Shown here in pieces: positions 41,061 through 50,574 of a stretch of DNA of 63,286 nt (its first letter is position 1; each line of letters begins with the position of its first letter). Both the position numbers and the translations under genes were made by a program. The stretch spans positions 1-63,286 of the forward strand of contig QJOU01000052.1 in assembly GCA_003265685.1 (NCBI GenBank), in the 5' to 3' direction. This stretch comes from Piscinibacter caeni (lineage in GTDB: Bacteria; Pseudomonadota; Gammaproteobacteria; Burkholderiales; Burkholderiaceae_C). Below the pieces are notes generated by a model, which saw only the letters and a program-made list of their open reading frames with translations, ran no database searches and was not told where the DNA came from.

Positions 41061-41867
41061 TCACAGCACCGCGCGGATCGCCCCGGCCGCGTCCTGCAGT
41101 GCCGGCAGCAGGCGCGTCAGCGCCGCCTCGCGCGGCCAGGCCTGGGCCTGGAAGGTGGTGCTGATCGCCCCGACGCAGCGCCCGCGCCGGTCGGTCAGCG
41201 GCACGGCCAGGCCGCACAGGCCGGCATCGATGTACTGGTCGACGAAGGCGTAGCCGAGCCGTCGCGTGGCCTCCACTGCGGCACGGAAGCCCTCGGCCGC
41301 GGCGATGGTCTGCGGCGTGAACTTGGCGAAGTCGTGCGCCGCGATCCAGGCCTCCAGCGCCGCCTCGTCGAAGGTTGACAGGATCGCGTAGCCCGGCGAG
41401 ACCACGTGCGCCGGCACCCGTGCGCCGGCGTGGAAGCCGATCGACAGCACCCGCGGCGAGTTGCTGCGCGCCAGGTAGACGATCTCGTGGCCGTCGAGCA
41501 CGCCGAGGTTGGCGGTCTCGCCGATCTGCATCGACAGCCGCTGCAGGAAGGGCTGCGCCAGGCGCGGCAGGCGCGCCGACTCGAGGTAGCTGCGCCCGAG
41601 CCGCAGCACCGCCGGCAGCAGCCAGTAGTGCTTGCCGTCGGTGGCCGCATATCCGTAGTGCACCAGGCTCACCAGGTAGCGCCGCGCGGCGGTGCGGGTC
41701 AGGCCGGTGCGGCGCGCGGCCTCGGTGGCGGTCTGGCGCGGCTGCTCGTCGGAGAAGGACTCGATCACGCGCAAGCCCTTGCCCAGCCCCTCGATGAGCA
41801 GGGAGCGGTCGACGGTGGCGGTGGGCTTGGCCAGGGATAACCCGCGGTGCGATCGATGATCGCCCAA
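41061..41867 (-). CDS. IclR-family transcriptional regulator (PcaR/PobR-like)
   Basis: About 268 residues. Winged helix at the N-terminus ('GLGKGLRVIESFSD', 'TATEAARRTGLTRTAARRYL') and the IclR effector domain after it ('GETANLGVLDGHEIVYLARS', 'YIDAGLCGLAVPL'). No ATG is available; the only upstream start is a TTG at 41867, which lies inside a large inverted repeat and has no ribosome-binding site, so the true N-terminus is uncertain by some 15-20 residues. Divergent from an MHS-type transporter, its probable target; convergent and abutting with the Ldh gene. Confidence 0.88.
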   Translation of the reverse strand: MGDHRSHRGLSLAKPTATVDRSLLIEGLGKGLRVIESFSDEQPRQTATEAARRTGLTRTAARRYLVSLVHYGYAATDGKHYWLLPAVLRLGRSYLESARLPRLAQPFLQRLSMQIGETANLGVLDGHEIVYLARSNSPRVLSIGFHAGARVPAHVVSPGYAILSTFDEAALEAWIAAHDFAKFTPQTIAAAEGFRAAVEATRRLGYAFVDQYIDAGLCGLAVPLTDRRGRCVGAISTTFQAQAWPREAALTRLLPALQDAAGAIRAVL

Positions 41868-41887
41868 TCGCGATCGATCATCGATCG
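41849..41887. promoter_or_regulatory. Inverted-repeat operator between the IclR regulator and MFS transporter
   Basis: A 13-bp perfect inverted repeat (cgatcgatgatcg at 41850-41862; cgatcatcgatcg at 41875-41887) spaced by 12 bases. Each arm is itself nearly palindromic: gcgatc/gatcgc at 41849-41863, and cgatcgat-c-atcgatcg at 41871-41887. The position, in the divergent gap of an IclR gene, fits autoregulation plus control of the transporter. Confidence 0.65.
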
Positions 41888-41966
41888 TTCTCCTCGGGAA
41901 GGCACTGGGATTTGCCCGCCCCGCTGCCTACAGTGCCCGGACACGTCCACACCATCGGAGACATCG

Positions 41967-43361
41967 ATGTCCAGCCTCACCGAGCACGAACCGCACGGGG
42001 CGCACCAGACCAGGAAGGCCACTGCCAGTGGCTGGATCGGCTCGGCGCTCGAGTACTACGACTTCTTCATCTACGCGACCGCCGCGTCGCTGATCTTCCC
42101 GCAGGTCTTCTTCCCGAAGACCGACCCGACCGTGGCCATCATCGCCTCGCTGGCCACCTACGGCGTGGGCTACGTGGCGCGGCCGATCGGCGCCTTCTTC
42201 CTCGGCCACTGGGGCGACACGCACGGCCGCAAGAACGTGCTGATCCTGTGCATGTTCCTGATGGGCTTCTCGACCGTGGCCGTCGGCCTGCTGCCGACCT
42301 ACGAGCAGGTCGGCCTGCTGGCGCCGGCGCTGCTGGTGCTGCTGCGCCTGATCCAGGGCTTCGCGGTGGCCGGCGAGATCTCCGGCGCCAGCTCGATGAT
42401 CCTCGAGCATGCGCCGTTCGGCCGGCGCGGCTTCTTCGCCAGCTTCACGCTGCAGGGTGTGCAGGCCGGGCAGATCCTCGCCGCGGCGGTGTTCCTGCCG
42501 CTGGCGCACTACATGCCCAAGGACGATTTCAACAGCTGGGGCTGGCGCATCCCGTTCCTGCTCAGCGTGGTCGTGATCATCGCCGGCTGGATCATCCGCC
42601 GCGAGGTGCAGGAGACACCCGCCTTCGCCGAGGAGAGCCAGCAGCACACGGTGCCCAAGGCGCCGGTCGTCCAGGCCGTCACCGAGAGCTGGCGCGACAT
42701 GCTGCGCGTGATGCTGTGCTCGCTGATGAACGTGATCCCGGTCGTCACCACGATCTTCGGCGCCGCCTACGCGGTGCAGCCGGGGTACGGCATCGGCTTC
42801 GAGAAGGACGTGTACCTGTGGATCCCGGTGCTGGGCAACATCGTCGCCTGCGTCGTGATCCCGTACGTCGGCAACCTGTCCGACCGCATCGGCCGCCGCC
42901 CGCCGATCATCGTCGGCTCGGTGCTCGCGGGCCTGCTGTCGTTCGGTTATCTCTACGCGATCAGCGTGCACAACGTGTGGCTGGCCGTTGCCATGTCGCT
43001 GCTGATGTGGGGCGTGGTCTACCAGGGCTACAACGCGGTGTTCCCGAGCTTCTACCCGGAGATGTTCCCGACCCGCACGCGCGTCTCCGGCATGGCGATC
43101 TCGCAGAACCTGGGCACCGCGGTGACGGCGCTGCTGCCGGCGCTGTTCGTGGCCGTCGCGCCGCCGGGGGCGAGCAACATCCCGCTGACGGTCGGTGCGA
43201 TCACGCTGGCCATCACGGTGGTGGCGGCGATCGCGGCCTGGACGGCGCGCGAGACCTACCGCCTGCACATGAACGACCTCGGCCGCCAGGATGCCGAGCC
43301 GGTGGCCAAGCGCGAGTACGACGACCTGCGCGCGCAGGTGCTGGCCGGCCACGCGGCCTGA
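41967..43361 (+). CDS. MFS transporter, metabolite:H+ symporter (MHS) family
   Basis: 464 residues, 12 predicted membrane helices. 'GSALEYYDFFIYATAASLIF' near the N-terminus and the loop 2-3 motif 'GHWGDTHGRKNVLI' mark the MHS family (ShiA, KgtP, ProP), which imports organic acids or osmolytes with protons; 'NLSDRIGRRPPIIVG' repeats the motif between helices 8 and 9. ATG at 41967 has GGAG at good spacing; the open frame upstream runs through the operator and is not coding. Probably controlled by the divergent IclR protein. Confidence 0.92.
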   Translation: MSSLTEHEPHGAHQTRKATASGWIGSALEYYDFFIYATAASLIFPQVFFPKTDPTVAIIASLATYGVGYVARPIGAFFLGHWGDTHGRKNVLILCMFLMGFSTVAVGLLPTYEQVGLLAPALLVLLRLIQGFAVAGEISGASSMILEHAPFGRRGFFASFTLQGVQAGQILAAAVFLPLAHYMPKDDFNSWGWRIPFLLSVVVIIAGWIIRREVQETPAFAEESQQHTVPKAPVVQAVTESWRDMLRVMLCSLMNVIPVVTTIFGAAYAVQPGYGIGFEKDVYLWIPVLGNIVACVVIPYVGNLSDRIGRRPPIIVGSVLAGLLSFGYLYAISVHNVWLAVAMSLLMWGVVYQGYNAVFPSFYPEMFPTRTRVSGMAISQNLGTAVTALLPALFVAVAPPGASNIPLTVGAITLAITVVAAIAAWTARETYRLHMNDLGRQDAEPVAKREYDDLRAQVLAGHAA

Positions 43362-43370
43362 ACGAAGACG

Positions 43371-43697
43371 CTAGGGCGCGGTCTGCCAGACCAGCATCGC
43401 GCCGTCGTCGCCGGGCAGCAGCGACAGCGACGAGCGGGCGCCGAGCTCCATCGTCAGGGCCGGCGTGTGGCGCCGGCCCAGCTGCGCCTGCAGCGGGCCG
43501 CGCAGGCCGAGCGCGACGCCGGCCGACAGGCGCACGCCGCCCCACTCCACCGAGGTGGCCTCGGGCTTCCACAGGCGCCGCGAGACGGCGCCGTTGCGCT
43601 GCAGGTCGTCCGCATCGAGCCAGGGCTCGGCCTGCGCCGCCGCGGCGCCGAGCAGCAGCACGGCGGCGGTGGCACGGAGCAGGGGCGAGCGAGGCAT
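43371..43697 (-). CDS. Small exported protein of unknown function
   Basis: 108 residues with a clear signal peptide (to about residue 23, AAAAQAEP). The mature 85 residues contain 'ATSVEWGGVRLSAGVALGLR' and look beta-rich; no known domain. It ends 9 bases from the convergent MFS gene. Coding is supported by the signal peptide and codon use. Function unknown. Confidence 0.65.
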   Translation of the reverse strand: MPRSPLLRATAAVLLLGAAAAQAEPWLDADDLQRNGAVSRRLWKPEATSVEWGGVRLSAGVALGLRGPLQAQLGRRHTPALTMELGARSSLSLLPGDDGAMLVWQTAP

Positions 43698-43776
43698 GAC
43701 CTCAGTGTGGCCGCGGCGGGCGCCGGCGTGGGGGCCCGCAACGGTTTCAGCGGTTGCAGGACGTGTACGCCGTCAA

Positions 43777-44358
43777 CTAGCGCACGGTCGGCAGCACCCT
43801 CGCCTGGAGGGCGCGCGCCGGCCAGGCGAACTGTCCCCCACCGAGGTGGTGCAGCGTGTGCAACTCGAGGTTGTCGTCGCGGAACGACCAGCGCCCCTGG
43901 GCGAACACGCGCTCGTCCGCGTACGCGGAGAGCACCTCGCCGAAGCAGGTGTCGTAGGCCTGCTGGGCATGCGGCTCGGGGATCAGGCGGCACTCGAGCC
44001 AGGCGATGCAGCCTTCGATCAGCGGCAGCCCGAGCGCCGGCCCGGCGAAGGTCTCGATGCCGTAGCGTGCGAACTTGTCGCCGCCGTCGCGCCCGGACAC
44101 GCTGCCCACCGTGTAGGTCAGGTCGGCCAGTGCGCGACCGGGGATGCTGAGCGCGAACGCTCCGCCGGCCTGCACCAGCTCGCGCGTGAAGGTGCTCTTG
44201 TCGATCACCACCGCCACGCGCGGCGGCGTGAACTCGACCGGCATGGACCAGGCCGCCGCCATCACGTTGCGCTGCCCGTTGGCGGCACTTGTGACGAGCA
44301 CCGTCGGCCCGTGGTTGATCAGCCGGCTGGCGTGGTGGAGCGCGACCGCCGTTCTCAT
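43777..44358 (-). CDS. Flavin reductase-like FMN-binding protein
   Basis: 193 residues. The FMN-binding split-barrel fold is indicated by '[20 protein letters not shown]', '[19 protein letters not shown]' and '[19 protein letters not shown]'. Members reduce flavin or act as FMN oxidoreductases. ATG at 44358 overlaps the stop of the CoA-transferase gene (ATGA), so the two proteins are made together. The substrate link is unknown. Confidence 0.85.
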   Translation of the reverse strand: MRTAVALHHASRLINHGPTVLVTSAANGQRNVMAAAWSMPVEFTPPRVAVVIDKSTFTRELVQAGGAFALSIPGRALADLTYTVGSVSGRDGGDKFARYGIETFAGPALGLPLIEGCIAWLECRLIPEPHAQQAYDTCFGEVLSAYADERVFAQGRWSFRDDNLELHTLHHLGGGQFAWPARALQARVLPTVR

Positions 44359-46283
44359 CGGGCCGGATTCCCGCGCTCCAGCCGCGCCTTCAGGAAGCCG
44401 CTGGCGGCGTAGCGGGTCACCCGGCCGTAGTAGCGCGCCGCCAGCCGCTGCACCATCGCCGTGTAGGCGTCCATCAGCTCGGCGGGGATGCTGAAGTGGT
44501 CGTAGTTGACCACCACGTCGACACGCTGGCCGAGCGGGTCGAGCAGCGTACCGACGGCGCGCTCGATGGCATCGACGTCGGCGACGCTCGCCACCGCGAG
44601 CCCCTCGAAGTCGATGAACAGGAGGCGGCGCACCGCATCGAGCTCGAGCCGCTGCGCCAGCGGTACCGCCAGCAGCCGCTCGCGCAGGCCGAGCGGGCCG
44701 GGCTCGAACAGGCGCGGGTCCATGGTGCGCAGCTGCGGGCTGATCGCCGGCTCGAACTCCATCTGCGCGAGCACGTCGCGCTCGAGCGAGATGCCCGGCG
44801 CGATCTCGATCAGCTCGAGCCCGCCGTCGACCAGCCGGAACACGCAGCGCTCGGTGACGTAGAGCACGCGTTGGCCACGCTGCAGGGCCACCGCGCCGCT
44901 GAAGGTGCGGTGCTCGACCTCGCGCACGAACTTCTTCATCGTGCCTTCGCTGGCGATGCGCAGGCGGCCCTCCCGCACCTCGACCTGCAGGTCGCCGGCG
45001 GTGAAGGTGCCGACGAACACCACCTCGCGCGCCGACTGGCTGATGTTGATGAAGCCACCCGCCCCGGCCAGGCGTGGGCCGAACTTGCTGACGTTCAGGT
45101 TGCCCTGGGCGTCGGCCTGCGCGAGGCCGAGCACGGCCAGGTCGAGGCCGCCGCCGTCGTAGAAGTCGAACTGGTTCGGCTGGTCGATGATCGCCTGCGT
45201 GTTGACCGCCGCGCCGAAGTTCAGCCCCGAGGCCGGGATGCCGCCGATCACGCCCGGCTCGGCGGTGAGCGTCAGCAGGTCGAAGATCTTCTCCTCGGTG
45301 GCCACGTCGGCCACGCCTTCGGGCATGCCGATGCCGAGATTCACGACCGCGTTGCGCTGCAACTCGAGCGCGGCGCGCCGCGCGATCACCTTGCGCTCGG
45401 TCAGCGGCAGCGGCGGCAGCGTGGCCACCGGCACGCGGATCTCGCCGGCATAGGCGGCGCTGTAGGGCGTGGCGAAGGTCTGCTGGTGGTGCTCGGGCTT
45501 CTCGGCGACGACCACGCAGTCGACCAGCACGCCGGGGATCTTCACCTGGCGCGGGTTCAGCGAGCCGCGCTCGGCCAGGCGCTCGACCTGCGCGATCACG
45601 ATGCCGCCGCTGTTGTGCGCCGCCATCGCGATGGCCAGCGCCTCGAGCGTCAGCGCCTCGCGCTCCATCGTGAGGTTGCCGTCGGCGTCGGCCGTGGTCG
45701 CGCGGATGATGCCGACGTGGATCGGGAAGCCCTTGTAGAAGAGCAGTTCCTCGCCGTCGATCTCCATCAGCCGCACCAGCTCGTCGGTGCTTCTGTCGTT
45801 GATGCGACCGCCGCCCAGGCGCGGGTCGACGAAGGTGCCCAGGCCGATGCGCGAGAGCGTGCCGGGCTTGCCCGCCGCGATGTCGCGGAACAGGTGCGTG
45901 ATCACGCCCTGCGGCAGGTTCCAGGCCTCGATCTGGCCGGCCACCGCGAGGGCCTGCAGCTTCGGCACCAGGCCCCAGTGGCCGCCGACCACGCGCCGCA
46001 CCAGGCCCTCGTGGCCGAAGTGGTTCAGTCCGCGCTCCTTGCCGTCGCCCTGGCCGGCGGCGTAGACCAGCGTGAGGTCGTGCGGCGCGCCGCGGCCCGT
46101 CTCGGCCTGCGTGGCGAGAAAACGCTCCTCCAGCGCCACGGCGATGCCTTCGGCGAAGCCGATGCCCACGAAGCCCCCGGTGGCCACGGTGTCGCCGTCG
46201 TGGATCAGCCGCACGGCCTCGGCGGCGCTGACGATCTTGTCGCGCGGGGCATGGGCGCGGCGGTGCGGGTCGTGGGGCAGCAT
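44355..46283 (-). CDS. Acyl-CoA:carboxylate CoA-transferase (YdiF/propionate CoA-transferase type)
   Basis: 642 residues; longer than most fused family I enzymes (about 520-570). Fused alpha and beta halves: '[21 protein letters not shown]' with '[20 protein letters not shown]' in the first, and '[18 protein letters not shown]' with the catalytic Glu (near residue 320) in the second. The enzyme moves CoA between acids through a glutamyl-CoA intermediate. The extra C-terminal 100 residues ('[20 protein letters not shown]') form an added domain of unclear use. Coupled to the flavin reductase gene. Confidence 0.88.
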   Translation of the reverse strand: MLPHDPHRRAHAPRDKIVSAAEAVRLIHDGDTVATGGFVGIGFAEGIAVALEERFLATQAETGRGAPHDLTLVYAAGQGDGKERGLNHFGHEGLVRRVVGGHWGLVPKLQALAVAGQIEAWNLPQGVITHLFRDIAAGKPGTLSRIGLGTFVDPRLGGGRINDRSTDELVRLMEIDGEELLFYKGFPIHVGIIRATTADADGNLTMEREALTLEALAIAMAAHNSGGIVIAQVERLAERGSLNPRQVKIPGVLVDCVVVAEKPEHHQQTFATPYSAAYAGEIRVPVATLPPLPLTERKVIARRAALELQRNAVVNLGIGMPEGVADVATEEKIFDLLTLTAEPGVIGGIPASGLNFGAAVNTQAIIDQPNQFDFYDGGGLDLAVLGLAQADAQGNLNVSKFGPRLAGAGGFINISQSAREVVFVGTFTAGDLQVEVREGRLRIASEGTMKKFVREVEHRTFSGAVALQRGQRVLYVTERCVFRLVDGGLELIEIAPGISLERDVLAQMEFEPAISPQLRTMDPRLFEPGPLGLRERLLAVPLAQRLELDAVRRLLFIDFEGLAVASVADVDAIERAVGTLLDPLGQRVDVVVNYDHFSIPAELMDAYTAMVQRLAARYYGRVTRYAASGFLKARLERGNPAR

Positions 46284-46367
46284 CGGTGACCTCCTCGCCG
46301 CAGCTTAGCCGCGCCGGCAAAACGGCGGCCATCGGGGCCTGCACCGGGGCCGCATGCCGGAAACGAC

Positions 46368-46390
46368 GAAGCCCGCACGGGGCGGGCTTC
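46368..46390 (-). terminator. Terminator of the initiator tRNA gene
   Basis: A perfect 9-bp stem (gaagcccgc / gcgggcttc) with a 5-base loop, 10 bases past the tRNA 3' end on the minus strand, followed there by GTCGTTTCC. Confidence 0.7.
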
Positions 46391-46400
46391 GGTGATTCGG

Positions 46401-46477
<77 letters not shown>

Positions 46478-46526
46478 ACTGAGCCTGAAAGTATAACACA
46501 GCGCGCGACGTGTGCAGGACCTGATG

Positions 46527-46928
46527 TCAGCGGCGCACCCACCACCGCAGTCGCTCGCCCAGCGCGAGAGGCCGTCCGAAACGCGGCCGGCGGGCGTGGA
46601 AGCGCTCGAGCTTCTGCAGTTCGAGCGTGATGCGCTCCGGGAAACCGCGCCGCTTGCCGCGCCGGTCGTTGAGCAGCTCGTCGAACAGCCGGTCCGTGCG
46701 TTCGACGTCATCCCAGGCCTCGGCCAGACGGTTCGCCACGTGCGGGTAGTACCGGCACAGGCGCTTCGGGTGCAGCGGGGTCGGGACGTTGCGCAGCCAC
46801 AGGTGCGTGGGGGTCAGGATCACCCGGTCCCGATCGCTTGCCGGCTTGCGCACGCGGCTCCAGTCGGGTGCGCCATCCGGGCCCGTGGGTGGCCGCAGCC
46901 GGAAACGGGGAATCAGGTGCTCGAGCAT
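46527..46928 (-). CDS. Conserved hypothetical protein, basic
   Basis: 133 residues from the ATG at 46928 (MLEHLIPRFRLRPPTGPDGA). Strongly basic with 'LTPTHLWLRNVPTPLHPKRL' and 'WDDVERTDRLFDELLNDRRG'; no membrane segment or signal. It stands alone between the initiator tRNA and the rplQ terminator. No function can be assigned. Confidence 0.65.
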   Translation of the reverse strand: MLEHLIPRFRLRPPTGPDGAPDWSRVRKPASDRDRVILTPTHLWLRNVPTPLHPKRLCRYYPHVANRLAEAWDDVERTDRLFDELLNDRRGKRRGFPERITLELQKLERFHARRPRFGRPLALGERLRWWVRR

Positions 46929-46967
46929 GCCCTGAACTCTGCTCGCGGCAACGCGCCCGATCAAGAC

Positions 46968-46993
46968 GAAAGGGCCGGCAAGCCGGCCCTTTC
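46968..46993 (-). terminator. Terminator at the end of the alpha ribosomal operon
   Basis: A perfect 12-bp stem (gaaagggccggc / gccggccctttc) separated by only AA, about 30 bases past the rplQ stop. The A-rich/T-rich outer ends suit termination in both directions. Confidence 0.85.
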
Positions 46994-47022
46994 GAGGAGG
47001 ATTTCTCGCGCAGTCCGCTGCC

Positions 47023-47424
47023 TTATTCGGCCTTCTCGGTCACTGCAGGCTCGGCGGCGGCCGGCTCGGGCCGGTCGACCAGTTCGACATAGGCCATCGG
47101 CGCGTTGTCGCCGACGCGGAAGCCCATCTTCAGGATGCGCGTGTAGCCACCCGGGCGCGCCTTGTAGCGCGGGCCGAGTTCGTTGAACAGCTTGACGACG
47201 ATCGCGCGGTCGCGCAGGCGGTCGAAGGCCAGGCGCTTGTTGGCCAGCGTCGGTTCCTTGCCGAGCGTGATGAGCGGCTCGACGACGCGGCGCAGTTCCT
47301 TGGCCTTCGGGACGGTGGTCTTGATGGCCTCGTGCTGCAGCAGCGAGACGCACATGTTGCGCAGCATCGCGAGGCGGTGCTCGCTGGTGCGGTTGAGCTT
47401 GCGGAGTCCGTGACGGTGACGCAT
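47023..47424 (-). CDS. rplQ: 50S ribosomal protein L17
   Basis: 133 residues: [20 protein letters not shown], then '[20 protein letters not shown]'. The last 20 residues are Ala/Glu-rich and less conserved. Last gene of the alpha operon, 71 bases after rpoA; that gap contains an imperfect hairpin (about 47446-47474) without a T-run. Confidence 0.98.
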   Translation of the reverse strand: MRHRHGLRKLNRTSEHRLAMLRNMCVSLLQHEAIKTTVPKAKELRRVVEPLITLGKEPTLANKRLAFDRLRDRAIVVKLFNELGPRYKARPGGYTRILKMGFRVGDNAPMAYVELVDRPEPAAAEPAVTEKAE

Positions 47425-47495
47425 GGTGCTTTCCTGTCTTTATTGAACCCCGGCCGTATCAGGTACCGGGGGTTGCACACACGCCGAGCTGTCGC

Positions 47496-48488
47496 TCAGC
47501 GTTTGTCGAGGCCCTGCGGGGGCCAGTTCTCGAGGCGCGCGCCGAGCGTGAGCCCGCGCGACGCCAGCACTTCCTTGATCTCGTTGAGCGACTTGCGGCC
47601 GAGGTTCGGCGTCTTCAGCAGTTCGGTCTCGGTACGCTGGATCAGGTCGCCGATGTAGTAGATGTTCTCGGCCTTCAGGCAGTTGGCCGAACGCACCGTG
47701 AGCTCGAGCTCGTCCACCGGGCGCAGCAGGATCGGGTCGAACTTCTGGTCGCTGCGGTCGCGCGCACCCGGCTCGAACAGCTGGTCGACCTGGCCCTCGA
47801 GCTGCGCGAACACCGCGAGCTGCTCCACCAGCACCTTGGCCGACGAGCGGATCGCCTCTTCCGGCGTGATGGCGCCGTTGGTGACGATCTCCATCACCAG
47901 CTTGTCGAGGTCGGTGCGCTGCTCGACGCGCGCGCTTTCGACCGTGTAGCTGACGCGCGAGACCGGCGAGAACGAAGCATCGAGCACGATGCGGCCAATC
48001 GACTTGGTCGGCTCGTCGCCGTAGCGGCGTAGCGTGCCCGGCACGTACCCGCGGCCCTTCTCGACCTTGATCTGCATGTCGAGCTTGCCGCCCTGCGACA
48101 GGTGCGCGATGACGTGCTCGGGGTTGATGATCTCGACGTCGTGCGGCGTCTGGATGTCGCCGGCCGTCACGGGGCCTTCGCCCTCCTTGCGCAGCACGAG
48201 GGTGACCTCGTCGCGGTTGTGCAGACGGAACACCACGCCCTTCAGGTTGAGCATGATGTGGACCACGTCCTCCTGAACCCCGTCGATCGTCGAGTACTCG
48301 TGCAGCACGCCGGCGATCGTCACCTCGGTCGGCGCGTAGCCCACCATCGACGACAGCAGCACGCGGCGCAGCGCGTTGCCCAACGTGTGGCCGTAGCCGC
48401 GCTCGAAGGGCTCGAGCGTGACCTTGGCGCGATTGCCGCCCAGCGGCTCCACGTTGATGGCTTTGGGTTTCAGCAGATTGGTTTGCAT
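47496..48488 (-). CDS. rpoA: RNA polymerase alpha subunit
   Basis: 330 residues. The N-terminal dimerisation domain (about 1-235; '[20 protein letters not shown]') and C-terminal DNA-binding domain (about 255-320; '[20 protein letters not shown]') are complete, joined by a flexible linker. It follows rpsD across a 152-base gap that contains a stable hairpin. Confidence 0.98.
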   Translation of the reverse strand: MQTNLLKPKAINVEPLGGNRAKVTLEPFERGYGHTLGNALRRVLLSSMVGYAPTEVTIAGVLHEYSTIDGVQEDVVHIMLNLKGVVFRLHNRDEVTLVLRKEGEGPVTAGDIQTPHDVEIINPEHVIAHLSQGGKLDMQIKVEKGRGYVPGTLRRYGDEPTKSIGRIVLDASFSPVSRVSYTVESARVEQRTDLDKLVMEIVTNGAITPEEAIRSSAKVLVEQLAVFAQLEGQVDQLFEPGARDRSDQKFDPILLRPVDELELTVRSANCLKAENIYYIGDLIQRTETELLKTPNLGRKSLNEIKEVLASRGLTLGARLENWPPQGLDKR

Positions 48489-48597
48489 TGAGTCCTGTTC
48501 CTCTCGTGCCCTCGGCTCGTTACACCGATAAGGCTGGCGGACATCGCCGGGCGGGTGACCGATCGCTTCGCTCCGGCACGCGAAGCATCGCCGAGAG

Positions 48598-48624
48598 GGG
48601 GTGAGGGCCGCCGGCCGTCACCCC
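48598..48624 (-). other. Stable hairpin in the rpsD-rpoA gap
   Basis: A 7-bp perfect stem (ggggtga / tcacccc) encloses a GGCC-GCC-GGCC inner stem. It begins 17 bases past the rpsD stop. There is no T-run, so it may be an RNA-stability or attenuation element rather than a full terminator. Confidence 0.4.
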
Positions 48625-48640
48625 GCCCTCGTGTTGTGCA

Positions 48641-49264
48641 TCAACGGGAATACAGTTCGACGATCAGCGCTTCCTTGATGTCGGCGCCGAATTCGTCGCG
48701 GTCCGGCGTCTTCTTGAAGACACCTTCCAGCTTGCTCGCGTCGACCTGCACCCAGGCCGGCATGCCCTGCGCCTCGGCGAGCTTGACCGCGTCGGTGACG
48801 CGCAGCTGCTTCTTGGCCTTCTCGCGCACGGCGATGGTGTCGCCCACCTTCACCAGGAAGGAGGCGATGTCGACCACCTTGCCGTTGACCGTGATCGCCT
48901 GGTGCGAGACCAGCTGGCGTGCCTCGGCTCGGGTCGAGCCGAAGCCCATGCGATAAACCACGTTGTCCAGGCGCGACTCGAGCAGCGTCAGCAGGTTCGC
49001 GCCGGTGTTGCCCTTGCGGCGCTCGGCTTCCTCGAAGTAGCGGCGGAACTGGCGCTCCAGCACGCCGTACATGCGCTTGACCTTCTGCTTCTCGCGCAGT
49101 TGCAGGCCGAAGTCCGACGTGCGGGTGCCCGAGGTGCGGCCGTGCTGGCCGGGCTTGGAGTCGAACTTCGCCTTGTCGCTGATGGCGCGGCGCGCGCTCT
49201 TCAGGAACAGGTCGGTGCCTTCGCGGCGGGCCAGCTTGGCCTTGGGTCCGAGGTAACGTGCCAC
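48641..49264 (-). CDS. rpsD: 30S ribosomal protein S4
   Basis: 207 residues: [20 protein letters not shown] and the S4 RNA-binding domain ('[20 protein letters not shown]', '[19 protein letters not shown]'). S4 is a primary 16S rRNA binder and in E. coli represses the alpha operon. Here a canonical terminator separates it from rpsK upstream. Confidence 0.98.
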   Translation of the reverse strand: MARYLGPKAKLARREGTDLFLKSARRAISDKAKFDSKPGQHGRTSGTRTSDFGLQLREKQKVKRMYGVLERQFRRYFEEAERRKGNTGANLLTLLESRLDNVVYRMGFGSTRAEARQLVSHQAITVNGKVVDIASFLVKVGDTIAVREKAKKQLRVTDAVKLAEAQGMPAWVQVDASKLEGVFKKTPDRDEFGADIKEALIVELYSR

Positions 49265-49359
49265 TTTGCTTTCCTTCGTTCAATCTGACGCGACCGGTAA
49301 CGTCGCGCGAGCCAGGCGGGTGTTGTTGTGGGCGCTCTGGCGGTGGGCTTCTACAAGCG

Positions 49360-49394
49360 AAAAAGTCGGCGAGGCCGCCGAGGGCTTCGCCGAC
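49360..49394 (-). terminator. Intrinsic terminator between rpsK and rpsD
   Basis: On the minus strand, a 12-bp stem with one G-T pair (arms 49383-49394 and 49365-49376, GTCGGCGA...TCGCCGAC at the base) is followed directly by TTTTT (49360-49364). This is the best-formed intrinsic terminator in the window and lies inside the alpha operon. Confidence 0.75.
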
Positions 49395-49409
49395 CGCGAA
49401 AAACGGCGC

Positions 49410-49814
49410 TCAGATGCGACGGCGCTTCTGCGGGCGGCAGCCGTTGTGCGGCAGCGGCGTCACGTCGGAGATCGACGTGATGCGGATGCCCAGCGAGGCC
49501 AGCGCGCGCACCGAGGACTCGCGGCCCGGGCCCGGGCCCTTGATCCGCACGTCCAGGTTCTTGATGCCCTGCTCCTGGGCGGCGCGGCCGGCGTTCTCGG
49601 CCGCCACCTGCGCGGCGAACGGCGTGCTCTTGCGCGAGCCCTTGAAGCCCTGGCCGCCGCTGCTGGCCCAGGCCAGCGCGCCGCCCTGGCGGTCGGTGAT
49701 CGTGATGATCGTGTTGTTGAACGACGCGTGCACGTGCGCGATGCCGTCCGCGACGTTCTTGCGGATCTTCTTGCGGACGCGCTGCGCGGCGGTATTGACG
49801 GGAGCCTTAGCCAT
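49410..49814 (-). CDS. rpsK: 30S ribosomal protein S11
   Basis: 134 residues beginning [20 protein letters not shown], with '[20 protein letters not shown]' and the C-terminal '[18 protein letters not shown]'. Platform protein of the 30S subunit. It lies 19 bases after rpsM; a terminator-like hairpin follows. Confidence 0.98.
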   Translation of the reverse strand: MAKAPVNTAAQRVRKKIRKNVADGIAHVHASFNNTIITITDRQGGALAWASSGGQGFKGSRKSTPFAAQVAAENAGRAAQEQGIKNLDVRIKGPGPGRESSVRALASLGIRITSISDVTPLPHNGCRPQKRRRI

Positions 49815-49833
49815 GTTCGTGACCTTCGTTCAA

Positions 49834-50199
49834 TTACTTCTTGACCAGGGCGCCGGACTTGCGCGGGCCCTTGCGCGTGCGCGCGTTGGTCTTGGTGCGC
49901 TGGCCGCGCACCGGCAGGCCGCGGCGATGGCGGAAGCCGCGGTAGCAGCCCAGGTCCATCAGCCGCTTGATGTTGATCGACATCTCGCGGCGCAGGTCGC
50001 CCTCGATCGTCAGCTTGCCGATCTCCTCCCGGATCTTCTCCAGGTCGGTGTCGGTCAGGTCCTTGATCTTCTTCGCGTACGGCACGCCGACCGTGTCGCA
50101 GATCTTCTGCGCGGTCGTGCGGCCGATGCCGTAGATGTGGGTCAGGCCGATCTCGGTGTGCTTGTGCGGCGGGATGTTGATGCCGGCGATGCGTGCCAT
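49834..50199 (-). CDS. rpsM: 30S ribosomal protein S13
   Basis: 121 residues: [20 protein letters not shown], with '[20 protein letters not shown]' and the basic tail that touches P-site tRNA. It follows rpmJ by 13 bases, in the betaproteobacterial order secY-infA-rpmJ-rpsM. Confidence 0.98.
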   Translation of the reverse strand: MARIAGINIPPHKHTEIGLTHIYGIGRTTAQKICDTVGVPYAKKIKDLTDTDLEKIREEIGKLTIEGDLRREMSINIKRLMDLGCYRGFRHRRGLPVRGQRTKTNARTRKGPRKSGALVKK

Positions 50200-50212
50200 G
50201 GTGTTCCTCTGC

Positions 50213-50326
50213 TCAGCCTTGACGTTGCTTGTGGCGCGGGTCGGTGCAGATCACGCGCACGACGCCCTTGCGCCGGATGATCTTGCAGTTGCGGCACATC
50301 TTCTTGACGGAAGCGGCTACTTTCAT
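50213..50326 (-). CDS. rpmJ: 50S ribosomal protein L36
   Basis: 37 residues, starting [20 protein letters not shown] and ending DPRHKQRQG. The zinc-binding C+ form: Cys11, Cys14, Cys27 and His32 are all present. Short gene between infA and rpsM. Confidence 0.97.
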   Translation of the reverse strand: MKVAASVKKMCRNCKIIRRKGVVRVICTDPRHKQRQG

Positions 50327-50354
50327 GCTCTTCTCCTCAGCCTCGTCTGGCTGC

Positions 50355-50573
50355 TCACTTGGCCCGGAACACGATCCGGGCACGACTCAAATCGTAGGGC
50401 GTCAGCTCGACCGTCACCTTGTCGCCCGGGAGGATGCGGATGTAGTGCATGCGCATCTTCCCGGAGATGTGGCCGAGCACGATATGCCCGTTCTCCAGCT
50501 TCACGCGAAACGTGGCGTTGGGAAGGTTCTCGATGATCTCCCCCTGCATCTGGATGACATCGTCTTTCGCCAT
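50355..50573 (-). CDS. infA: Translation initiation factor IF-1
   Basis: 72 residues, one OB-fold domain: [20 protein letters not shown], then '[19 protein letters not shown]'. It occludes the 30S A site during initiation. It starts one base after the secY stop, a location typical for betaproteobacteria. Confidence 0.98.
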   Translation of the reverse strand: MAKDDVIQMQGEIIENLPNATFRVKLENGHIVLGHISGKMRMHYIRILPGDKVTVELTPYDLSRARIVFRAK

Positions 50574-50574
50574 C

